Of a DNA stretch of 64,000 nt, positions 40,427 to 48,448 are shown one piece after another. The position numbers were made by a program, and so were the translations under genes. Source of the DNA: Rhodococcus coprophilus NBRC 100603 (GTDB lineage Bacteria; Actinomycetota; Actinomycetes; Mycobacteriales; Mycobacteriaceae); the NCBI RefSeq assembly GCF_001895045.1, contig NZ_BDAM01000001.1:1-64000 (forward strand). Direction: 5' to 3'. Numbering within the stretch: the first letter of the stretch is position 1; every line of letters begins with the position of its first letter. Below the pieces are notes generated by a model. It did no database searches. It saw nothing but the letters and a program-made list of their open reading frames with translations, and was not told the DNA's origin.

Positions 40427-43400
40427 CGGCCGGTGCCTCGTCTTTGGGGTCGACGACGGCGATGAAGGCGATGAGTTCGAAGTCGTCGAGGCCGGCGATT
40501 GTCTGGGTGAGTGCGGTGGTGCGGCCGCCGGTGAACAGGCTGTCGATGTCGCGTTCCTCGGTGACGTCGATCATCGAGTGGATCGCATCGGTGAGCAGCG
40601 CGGAGTACCTGCCCATGTCCGCGCCCTCGCCGGTTGCGGCGTTGAAGGTGCGGACGACGTCGGCGACGGGTTGGTCGTAGGGGCGGCATCCCGCGCGGAT
40701 GAGGTCGAGCAGGTGCTTGGCCTCGGTGTGGTCGGCGATGACGTTGCCGGCGTCGTCGAGGTAGACGAGGTAGTGCGGGTGAAGTCGGTTGCCCCGGTTG
40801 ATGTTCTCGTCGGCGTTCACGTTGTGCAGCGCGAAGATCACGCCGGGCTTCAATCCCTTGGTGGGGTCCGCCGGCACGACGGCGTGCAGGCCCTTCGGTG
40901 CAGCCGCAAGGTCGCCGTACTCCTTGATATACCCGAGAAGGTCCATGCGGAAGTCGTTGAGACCGAGGTCGGTGATGGAAACACCGGTGCGGACGTCTTC
41001 GAGTTCGATGACCTCGTCCTGTAGCTTGCGGAGCTGTTCCTTGCGGAACGCCGCGTCACCGTCCTCGAGGGTGAGGACGTTGTCGTCGGCGGTGCCGGCC
41101 AGGTCGGCGATGACCATCCGGTTCTCGACCCGCTCCTTGAGATTGATGTATTCGTCGAGCGAGATGTCCGGCCAGAAATTCACCAGCTGAATCAGGGTGT
41201 TGGTCGAGCCGATGCGGTCGATGCGGCCGAAGCGCTGGACAATCCGGACCGGGTTCCAGTGGATGTCGTAGTTGATCAGGTAGTCGCAGTCCTGGAGGTT
41301 CTGACCCTCACTGATGACGTCGGTACCGATGAGCACGTCGACCTCGCGTGTCTCCTTCGGCATGATGAGGTGACGCTGCTTCGACCGAGGCGAGAACATC
41401 GACATGACCTGCTGGAAGTCGAACCCGGTGCCGAGTGTCGTCTTCGCTCCGTGGCCTCCACCGGTGATGAGGGCCGTCTCCAGCCCCACCCCGGTCAGGG
41501 CGGGCGCGAGCTCGCGGTAGAGATAGTTCGCGGTGTCGGCGAACGCGGAGAACACCAGGACCTTGCGGTTACCCGCGTTGATCGGGTGGGCGGCCTTGCC
41601 CTCAACGAGCCGCTTGAGCGTTTGGAGTTTGAGGTCACGCTCCGGGGTGACCTTGCGCATCTCGTCAACCAGTTCGCGGAGGGTTTCGCGGTCGTTCCAC
41701 AGGTCCCGACGCCACGAATCGATGTCGATGTCGTCGAGATCGATCTTGATCTTCTCTCCGAAGGTCAGCGCCTCGAGGTTCGCGTCGTCCTCGTCGTCCA
41801 CATCGAGGTCGAGGTCCGAAAGGTCGGTGCCGAGGCCGGCGGTGGAACCGCTGTGGGTGTCGAGGAGACTCAGGGTCCGGTCAACGGTGAGTTCGATCTT
41901 GTTCAGTGTCAAGCGGAATGCCTCGACCGAGCTCTCCAACCGCTTGAGGAGATTGACGGTCATGAGCTTCTTGAGGCCCTGTTCGCGCCCACTCTGGCCG
42001 AGGTTCGATCGCGCGTTGCCGGCAGTGACGTTGTACAGGTCTTCGTACTTGCCGATGCGGCTCGGGAAGACGTACGCCAGTGGCGTGTAGACGGCAAGTG
42101 TCAGCGCCTGGAGTTGCTCAAAGATGTCGTTGAAGCCGGGCACGTCGGGCAGGTCTGTGAGCGGTTCGCGGATCGATCTCGGCGGGAGCCGCTCGGGGAA
42201 CGCGCCGATTTCCGTGGTGTCGTAGAACGCCTGAATGTGTTTGCGTGACCGGGCAATCGTGACGGCGTCGAGCAGCTCGAAGAAGTCGAAGTCGAGCATC
42301 TGCAGGATGCGGTCGGTCGTGCGGTCCTCCGGGTCGAGCTTGGACCACTCGTTGAACACTGTCTGCGCATCCTTGAAGACCTTCTCGACCGTGGTCGAGA
42401 TGTTCAGGTGCCGGGAGAGGTTCTCCGACTCACCCTCGTATGCAAGCTGGAGTTGGTTCTTCAGATCGTTGAACCGGTTGTTGACCGGGGTAGCCGAGAG
42501 CATCAGCACCTTGGTCTTCACGCCCTCACGGATGACCTGGCGCATGAGTCGCTGGTAGCGGGACTCCTTCTCCTCGGCGTAGTCGGCGTTGCGGAAGTTG
42601 TGCGACTCGTCGATCACGACGAGGTCGTAGTTGCCCCAGTTGACTCGGTCCAGCCTGAGCCCCAGCGACTCTCCGCGGGTGCGGGACAGATCGGTGTGGG
42701 CGAGGACGTCATAGTTGAAGCGGTCGCCGGCGAAGATGTTGGTGGTCAGGTTCGCGTTGTAGTTCGTCCAGTTCTCGGCAAGCTTCTTCGGGCACAGTAC
42801 GAGGACCGACTTGTTGCGCAGCTCGTAGTACTTTATGACCGCCAGCGCGGTGAACGTCTTCCCGAGTCCGACGCTGTCGGCGAGGATGCATCCGTTGTAG
42901 GTTTCGAGCTTGTTGATGATCCCGGTCGCCGCATCGCGCTGAAAGTTGTACAGGCTGTGCCAGACCTTCGTGTCCTGGTAGCCGGTCCGATCGTTCGGAA
43001 GGACGTCCTCGCTGATGTCGTCGAGGAACTCGGCAAACAGGTTGTAGAGGATCAGGAAGTAGATCCGGGCAGGTGAGTTCTCGGCATACACGCTCGCGAT
43101 GTGGTCATGCACCGCCTGGGTGACATCGTCGACCTGGTCCGGGTTGTTCCAGATCTGGTCGAAGATGCCGAGGAACTGCCCCGTCTCGGGTGCGCCCTCG
43201 AACTTGGTGACCATGTTCGACACCGCCGGTCCCCGTTCGTAGCCGAGGTCCGTGGTGGTGAAGCCCTGGATCGGGAAGTAGACGGAAGCATCGTCGACAG
43301 CGGCGAGCGGCTGCATCGGGCTGCTGGTGGCGTTCGACCGGAACGTCACCTTCCTACGCACCCAATCGGCGCACTCCTTCGCGATGGCACGCTGGGTGAG

Positions 43401-43694
43401 CTTGTTCCGCAACCGGATCTCGAACTCTGAGCCGTACAGGCTCGACTCCGCACGTCCACCCGGGATGAAGAACTCGCGGCGCTCCTTGCGGAGCCTGTCG
43501 GTCACCTTTTCCGTCACGAAGGACGGTGAGGTGAAGATGAACTCCAGCTCGGAGACCTGCTCCAACTCCTTGCGCAGCGCCTCGAACGCGAAGATCGAAA
43601 AGGTCGATGCTGCGATGCGCACCTTCGAGCCGGGCGTGATCTCGGCCTTGAGGTCGTTGCCGAGAAGGTCGTTGACGTTGTCGATGATCCGCAC
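40419..43694 (-). CDS. SNF2-family helicase with N-terminal PLD-like domain
   Basis: A 1091-residue protein. Residues ~20-200 resemble a phospholipase D-like domain (KVRIAASTFSIFAFEALRKE) but I do not see a clear HxK motif, so nuclease activity is doubtful. Residues ~245-1000 form an SNF2 translocase: LADSVGLGKTFTALAV (273-280 P-loop), VVIDESHNFRN (DESH 362-365), LSATPVNNR, VLVFSAFADTANYL, IGTDVISEGQNLQDCD and RIVQRFGRIDRIGS. SNF2 translocases of this type act with DNA methyltransferases in several defence systems. The gene leads the defence operon after the HTH gene. Confidence 0.85.
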   Translation of the reverse strand: MRIIDNVNDLLGNDLKAEITPGSKVRIAASTFSIFAFEALRKELEQVSELEFIFTSPSFVTEKVTDRLRKERREFFIPGGRAESSLYGSEFEIRLRNKLTQRAIAKECADWVRRKVTFRSNATSSPMQPLAAVDDASVYFPIQGFTTTDLGYERGPAVSNMVTKFEGAPETGQFLGIFDQIWNNPDQVDDVTQAVHDHIASVYAENSPARIYFLILYNLFAEFLDDISEDVLPNDRTGYQDTKVWHSLYNFQRDAATGIINKLETYNGCILADSVGLGKTFTALAVIKYYELRNKSVLVLCPKKLAENWTNYNANLTTNIFAGDRFNYDVLAHTDLSRTRGESLGLRLDRVNWGNYDLVVIDESHNFRNADYAEEKESRYQRLMRQVIREGVKTKVLMLSATPVNNRFNDLKNQLQLAYEGESENLSRHLNISTTVEKVFKDAQTVFNEWSKLDPEDRTTDRILQMLDFDFFELLDAVTIARSRKHIQAFYDTTEIGAFPERLPPRSIREPLTDLPDVPGFNDIFEQLQALTLAVYTPLAYVFPSRIGKYEDLYNVTAGNARSNLGQSGREQGLKKLMTVNLLKRLESSVEAFRLTLNKIELTVDRTLSLLDTHSGSTAGLGTDLSDLDLDVDDEDDANLEALTFGEKIKIDLDDIDIDSWRRDLWNDRETLRELVDEMRKVTPERDLKLQTLKRLVEGKAAHPINAGNRKVLVFSAFADTANYLYRELAPALTGVGLETALITGGGHGAKTTLGTGFDFQQVMSMFSPRSKQRHLIMPKETREVDVLIGTDVISEGQNLQDCDYLINYDIHWNPVRIVQRFGRIDRIGSTNTLIQLVNFWPDISLDEYINLKERVENRMVIADLAGTADDNVLTLEDGDAAFRKEQLRKLQDEVIELEDVRTGVSITDLGLNDFRMDLLGYIKEYGDLAAAPKGLHAVVPADPTKGLKPGVIFALHNVNADENINRGNRLHPHYLVYLDDAGNVIADHTEAKHLLDLIRAGCRPYDQPVADVVRTFNAATGEGADMGRYSALLTDAIHSMIDVTEERDIDSLFTGGRTTALTQTIAGLDDFELIAFIAVVDPKDEAPADG

Positions 43695-43695
43695 G

Positions 43696-43893
43696 TCAGT
43701 CCTTTGCCGTATCAGAGTTCGCGGCGGCCCCGCCGCCTCGCACCCAAGAATCGACCTCGCTGACCTGGAACTTCCACAGACGGCCGATCTTGTGGGCAGG
43801 CATGGCCTTCTCTGTGATCCAGCTGTACACGGTGTCCTTGGTGACGCCGAGATGGGCAGCGATGTCCTCGGCGGACAGCCACGGCTCCGTCAC
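43696..43893 (-). CDS. Small HTH protein (excisionase-like, HTH_17)
   Basis: A 65-residue protein, almost entirely a MerR/excisionase-type winged helix: WLSAEDIAAHLGVTKDTVYS, then WITEKAMPAHKIGRLWKF and EVDSWVRGG. GTG start with GAGGGG upstream. It ends two bases before the helicase ATG, so it is the first gene of the defence operon. It could be an excisionase (directionality factor) for the element, or an autoregulator; two inverted repeats lie just upstream. Confidence 0.75.
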   Translation of the reverse strand: MTEPWLSAEDIAAHLGVTKDTVYSWITEKAMPAHKIGRLWKFQVSEVDSWVRGGGAAANSDTAKD

Positions 43894-43914
43894 TGTTACC
43901 CCTCTGAATCATCG

Positions 43915-43972
43915 ACCGATCGTGTATCGGTCTCTCGGAACCTTACCGGTTTAACCCTGTTAGGAAGGTTCC
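43915..43972 (-). promoter_or_regulatory. Two inverted repeats upstream of the HTH gene: candidate operators
   Basis: ACCGAT-CGTGT-ATCGGT (43915-43931) is a perfect 6-bp palindrome arm pair. GGAACCTT (43937-43944) and AAGGTTCC (43965-43972) form a perfect 8-bp inverted repeat 20 bases apart. Both are in the ~200-base gap between the coiled-coil gene and the HTH gene, just upstream of the defence operon. They could bind the HTH protein. No convincing -35/-10 pair was identified. Confidence 0.5.
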
Positions 43973-44100
43973 ATCCGAAGATAGTCGGCTTCAGGCGGGA
44001 CTCCGCACGATCAGGTGGCAGTATTAACCTGCCCTACCTGTTGTGTTTCGGTCCACGCCGCCTGGGTGACTTGGCGTGGTCATGATGGTGCGGTTTGTGC

Positions 44101-44517
44101 TCACTGTGGGTGTCCCTGACGTGGTCCGATCGGCACGACTCGTCCGGAGTGCTGGCCTTCGCGGAGCTGATCGTTCTCCAGCGCCAGCACCTGAATGATC
44201 CGTTCGAGTTGGTGGACGGTTTCCTGGAGGGCGGTGACGTCTGCGGTGAGTTCGTCGATGCGGCGCTGGGCGTCGTCGCGCTCATCGCGGAGTGCCACGA
44301 GGGCGGGTGGGGCGTCGGTGTTCGCTATCCGTGCTCGGAACTCTGCTTGCAGGTCGGTGTGGCGGTGAGTCAGCAGCCAGCGTTTGATCTGCGCTTCTTC
44401 GGCGAGCGATTTGATGGTCAGTTTGCCGTCGGAGTACAGGGGTTCCCCTGCGACGAGGCGGTCCATCGCATCGCGGATCGCACGCCGCACGTCGTCCTCC
44501 GTTGTTGCCGTCATCAT
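44101..44517 (-). CDS. Coiled-coil accessory protein of the element (TnpC-like)
   Basis: A 138-residue protein. The N-terminal half is helical with a DNA-binding look (LTIKSLAEEAQIKRWLLTHRH), and the C-terminal half is a coiled coil (VALRDERDDAQRRIDELTAD, then LERIIQVLALENDQLRE). In Tn554 the third gene, tnpC, encodes a small coiled-coil protein that aids directional integration; position, size and coiled coil agree here. The start overlaps the upstream recombinase stop (ATGATGA). Confidence 0.72.
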   Translation of the reverse strand: MMTATTEDDVRRAIRDAMDRLVAGEPLYSDGKLTIKSLAEEAQIKRWLLTHRHTDLQAEFRARIANTDAPPALVALRDERDDAQRRIDELTADVTALQETVHQLERIIQVLALENDQLREGQHSGRVVPIGPRQGHPQ

Positions 44518-46649
44518 CGGCGTCCTTGAGGGTTGTGGTGGTGGTCGATGATCCGTTGAAGGCTGCTGATGCGTTGTTCCAGGCGCGCTTTCAGCGGTAG
44601 TGGGATGGTGGGGCTCGCGATCTCTTCGCGGGCTTGCTCGATTGCCGCTTCGACGTCGGTGATGTTGCGGTCGGTGCGGGCGATGTTGCCGCAATTGGGT
44701 TGGCAGTTCGTGATGTCCGGTGATGCCTCGACTCTCGCTGCCCTGTCCCGGTCGGGGTGGCACAGGGCCTTGGACTGGTCGTAGCAGCAGGTCACGAACT
44801 GTTCGCTGTTGTCGTAGATCCGCAGTCGTGGGTTCGAGTTCAGGGCTGCGGCTTGACGGTTGGTCAGGTACCGGCCACCGAACTGTCGGTGGTAGAGGCG
44901 GACGCCGTCCCGGTACCTCTGGGCGGCCGGTCCGGTGACGGATTCGCCGGCGTCGAGGCGGGTAGCGGCGGCCTCGAGGTACTCGGCGGCGGCCAGGGCT
45001 TCCTCCATGGGGAACACGTCCCGCAGCCCGCTGGCGACTCGGGAGCCGTAGCCGTCGGTGCTGTGCCCCCGAAGGTGCCCGTACTGAATTCCCAGGGCGA
45101 TGCGTCCCCCGGGCTTGCGGTAGATGAACCAGGCGAGGGTGCGGCGGAAACGCTTGACGACAACCGGACCGTCGGGATCGGCCGGGATGGATTCGTGTGT
45201 ACGACCGAACTCCTCGGCCTTGGCGTTGCACCAGGAGATCAGGTCCGCTGTGCGGTCACGGATCATCCGGGGATGCACGGCCTTGTCTCCGTCAGCGCTC
45301 CGGAACGGCGTGTACGCCCGGAGCGGAAACACCAGGTCGCTGTCGGGATACAGCGCTTCCATCACCTCGACGGCCTTGGCAACCGGCGCGATTGCCTGCC
45401 ACGGCTGGTGGCGTTCGCTGCCGGCCGGAAGGGCGTTGCCGGACTCGTCGAGCGCGCCCTTGAAAACGTGGCCGTAGATCAGGTGCCGGGTTTGCCCAGT
45501 CTGCTCGTCGGTGGTCGTGCGGCAGCAGCCACGTCGCAACGCTCGGCATTCCTCGCCACGCATACCGGTCAGGTACGCGACCACGATGAATGCTGCGGTC
45601 GCCAACAGGCGGGACAGGTTGTCGACGTCGTAGAAGTTGATGCCGCCGGTCCAGGGCCGAGAATCCATGGTGCCGGTGATCTGTACCGGCAGCACTGCCT
45701 CGTCAATCGGATCGAGGTCGCCGAAGACCCGATCCATCGAACCGAGGGGAAGGACATCGTCCGTGCCCAGACCCAACTGCCAACCGATGAACTGCTTGGC
45801 GATGCAGCGTCGATCAGGACGACTGGCCGGGTAGAACCCCGGAATTGTCTTGGACGACGTCCTCTGTTGCTGTGCGTAGTTGCCGAAACGCTCGCTGGAG
45901 GCCAGGCCGTCGAGATGCGGACGATGCGGCGGGTTCGACTTCGTGCGTGCCGCCGCGATGATGTCCGCGCTGAAGTCGGTGCAGAACCGAATCGCCCACA
46001 CGAGTAGCGCCGACATGGTCTGCGGGTGGATCGGTGGGGTGCGGTTCTCCGCGGACCACTGGGCGTCACCGAGAACATCAACTCGGGCGAGGGTGTCTTC
46101 CCAGTAGGGGCGGATCAACGTGTCGGAGTCAGGCAGGTACGGCCCGTACAGCCAGCATCGTGTGATCGCGAAGAGTCGATTGGCCTGGCTCTCGCGGCCG
46201 AGCCCGCTGGCGGCGACCTCGGAGCAGTAGCGCCGATACACGTCGTCGGTAACACCGTCGAACTGGTGGATCCCTTGTCCATCAAGCCATGTCATCCACA
46301 ACCGCACAAATCCGGCGTAGACGACGATGGAGCCGACCGACAGTTGGGAACGTGTCGCGGTCGGTCGCTCCAGGTCCTCCATGGGCGTGGGCATGTTCAC
46401 GCAGAGCCAGACGAGCCTCTTCGCTACCGAACGGAACGACGGCGGGAAAGTGTCGAAGTTGATGGACCGGGAGCCCACGACGGTGGGTTTGTGCAGCAGT
46501 GGGACCAGATCCCAGCGACTGTCTCCGACCCGCGAGAGCGGTTCAGCGTGGGACGGTGCGATGCGGGTCTTGTCGAGGATGATCGGATCGGAGTCCGACA
46601 TGGCCACCACTGTGGGGGTCGTCGCGGCCGCGGAGATGTGCGCCCTCAT
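44514..46649 (-). CDS. Tyrosine recombinase 3 of the element
   Basis: A 711-residue protein. A core-binding region (VYAGFVRLWMTWLDGQGIH) is followed by a catalytic domain with YLTGMRGEECRALR (Arg I), KRFRRTLAWF (second Arg, with His replaced), YGHLRGHSTDGYG (His and Tyr). The C-terminus has a Cys cluster (FVTCCYDQSKALCH, ITNCQPNCGNIARTDRNITD) that may bind zinc, and a coiled coil. ATG at 46649 overlaps the upstream stop by 4 bases. Longer than typical integrases, as is usual for these multi-recombinase elements. Confidence 0.8.
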   Translation of the reverse strand: MRAHISAAATTPTVVAMSDSDPIILDKTRIAPSHAEPLSRVGDSRWDLVPLLHKPTVVGSRSINFDTFPPSFRSVAKRLVWLCVNMPTPMEDLERPTATRSQLSVGSIVVYAGFVRLWMTWLDGQGIHQFDGVTDDVYRRYCSEVAASGLGRESQANRLFAITRCWLYGPYLPDSDTLIRPYWEDTLARVDVLGDAQWSAENRTPPIHPQTMSALLVWAIRFCTDFSADIIAAARTKSNPPHRPHLDGLASSERFGNYAQQQRTSSKTIPGFYPASRPDRRCIAKQFIGWQLGLGTDDVLPLGSMDRVFGDLDPIDEAVLPVQITGTMDSRPWTGGINFYDVDNLSRLLATAAFIVVAYLTGMRGEECRALRRGCCRTTTDEQTGQTRHLIYGHVFKGALDESGNALPAGSERHQPWQAIAPVAKAVEVMEALYPDSDLVFPLRAYTPFRSADGDKAVHPRMIRDRTADLISWCNAKAEEFGRTHESIPADPDGPVVVKRFRRTLAWFIYRKPGGRIALGIQYGHLRGHSTDGYGSRVASGLRDVFPMEEALAAAEYLEAAATRLDAGESVTGPAAQRYRDGVRLYHRQFGGRYLTNRQAAALNSNPRLRIYDNSEQFVTCCYDQSKALCHPDRDRAARVEASPDITNCQPNCGNIARTDRNITDVEAAIEQAREEIASPTIPLPLKARLEQRISSLQRIIDHHHNPQGRR

Positions 46650-48448
46650 CCGTCGAGCCTCCGACTCAGCAGTCGACGGACCATATCTCGGTCCTCGTCG
46701 CAGGCAGTGCCGCGTGCTTGGACGATCTCGGCGGTGGTGGCTTTGGTCGTGAGGACCGTGCGCAGTCGTGCGTAGTGCTCGGCGAAGTCCCGATCCCACC
46801 GGGTCGGGGTCACTACGGTTGCCATGTCGTCGAGTGCGTCGAGGAGGACGACCAGTCGTGGCAGGTGTCGTGGTGTGATCACTGCGTTGCCGCAGGCGAA
46901 GCACGCGAGGAACGAGGCGGGGCACGGTTGGCCGTCGTCGGCGGCGAACGGGCTGCCGAAGAAGTCCACGCAGGCCGTGGTCGGAGTGTCCAGGCGTCCG
47001 GCCAGGAGCAACTCGAGCGTGTGAACCGGGACATCGAGGGTCGCGGCCGCGGCTTTCGGGTTCTGCCTCGCCTGCTCGACCCCACCGGCGTTCATTGCGC
47101 GGACGTGGATCGAGGCGTGTGCGTGGGCGACGGCATCGTTCAACCCGGCGGTGATCGTCTCGGAGGCTGCCTCTGTGGTGAGTGGGTCCGGACGGCGGTA
47201 GATGTCCTCGCTCTCGGTCTCGGTGTTCTGTCGTGCCGTCTGGTTCAAGACCTGCTCGGTCAATCGGAGGCGCCGAAACGTCCACGTCGGTCCGTCGGCC
47301 GTCCGGCTTGCACTGGAGGTGCCGAGGCATGCGGTCGTCCACTCGGTGCGGAAGGGGCCGTCTGATGTGAGGTTCTTGTGTCGGTGGGCGACCAGCAGTT
47401 TGTCGGTCGGGCGGCCCATTGCGTTCCGTGCATCACGGCACGGCTGGGTCAGGGTGACCGCGCGTTCCCAGAGCTTTCCGGCCTCGCCGGCGAGGATTTC
47501 GTTGGAGTATCGCCGGGTTCCTCGTCGCGGCTTGTCCACTCCCACGGTGTGAACGGGTTCCTCGGTGTCAGGGTCCGATGCCCGGAACGAGTCCACGGTC
47601 AACGTGTTCATCACCGACAGGTTGAATCCTCGCTCGCAGACGAGCAGGACCATCAGGTTGAGTACCTCGTCGATGCTCGGGAACAGGGCGTGAGCCGGGG
47701 TGGTGACACCGTGCAGGTCGAAGCAGCCCCTTCGGCTCACTGCCCAGGCGAGGTACTGCGACGGCAGCATCCCGGTGCGGGACAGGTGGGTCAGGAGGGA
47801 ACCGACCGTCCAGCGTGCGCCCTGGACCTGGAACGACGGGGCATCGGCGGGTTCGTCTCCGTCGAGGTAGTGCTGCAGCACCGCGGTGTTCGCCTCGATT
47901 CGGCGCAGCGCCTGGTTCACACGATGGTTCGCCGCGGTGCGGATCGCGGTGAACTCTTCCCGGGTGTAGGCGTCGTTCGCCGGCAAACGCTTGCGTGGTT
48001 TCACGGCCTTCGCACGCATCGCTCGACGGGTCGACTGCGGCAGCGTTGGTGCCTCCGACAGCAGGGCCCGCATCATCGTCACCTGCCCAGGCCAGCGAGT
48101 GTGCTTGTCCTTCTCCGACCGCCACGCCCACCACACTTCGGCATTTAGATCGGCCAACGAGACGACGCCGGGATGGAACTCGGCCAGGTAGCGGGCCAGG
48201 TGCTTGACCGTGCCGGCCGCCGCCTCTGCTGTCGCGACGGACTGCCAGCGGCCTCCCGGTGCGACGCCGCTGGCGAATGCACGGATGAGGTCGTCGAGAA
48301 GTGTTGGTGCTGCCGAGACATCGGTGAAATCGAAGACCTTGCTGCGACCGTCGGGGTCGACGAACTTGACCTGCCGCACCGAGTCGTCGACCAGGGACGG
48401 CCGGGCGTACTTCGCGGCAGGCAACGCCGCCGACGTCGGCGGGCTCAT
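46646..48448 (-). CDS. Tyrosine-recombinase-like protein 2 of the element, degenerate active site
   Basis: A 600-residue protein with an integrase-like N-terminal domain (LARYLAEFHPGVVSLADLNA) and a central region with integrase spacing. The expected catalytic positions are weak: CERGFNLSVMNTLTV stands where Arg I lies, FRRLRLTEQVL where His-x-x-Arg lies, and NTETESEDIYRRP offers a possible Tyr. The C-terminus has FLACFACGNAVITPRHLP, a Cys motif seen in such proteins. It may be a structural partner. It overlaps both neighbours by 4 bases (ATGA). Confidence 0.7.
   Translation of the reverse strand: MSPPTSAALPAAKYARPSLVDDSVRQVKFVDPDGRSKVFDFTDVSAAPTLLDDLIRAFASGVAPGGRWQSVATAEAAAGTVKHLARYLAEFHPGVVSLADLNAEVWWAWRSEKDKHTRWPGQVTMMRALLSEAPTLPQSTRRAMRAKAVKPRKRLPANDAYTREEFTAIRTAANHRVNQALRRIEANTAVLQHYLDGDEPADAPSFQVQGARWTVGSLLTHLSRTGMLPSQYLAWAVSRRGCFDLHGVTTPAHALFPSIDEVLNLMVLLVCERGFNLSVMNTLTVDSFRASDPDTEEPVHTVGVDKPRRGTRRYSNEILAGEAGKLWERAVTLTQPCRDARNAMGRPTDKLLVAHRHKNLTSDGPFRTEWTTACLGTSSASRTADGPTWTFRRLRLTEQVLNQTARQNTETESEDIYRRPDPLTTEAASETITAGLNDAVAHAHASIHVRAMNAGGVEQARQNPKAAAATLDVPVHTLELLLAGRLDTPTTACVDFFGSPFAADDGQPCPASFLACFACGNAVITPRHLPRLVVLLDALDDMATVVTPTRWDRDFAEHYARLRTVLTTKATTAEIVQARGTACDEDRDMVRRLLSRRLDG

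Noticed and set aside
34707-43694. DISARM or BREX system
   Set aside because: No DUF1998 (DrmB), no DrmA-type helicase, no PglZ or BrxC/BrxL. The set is Mod/Res with an SNF2 helicase and DUF4391.
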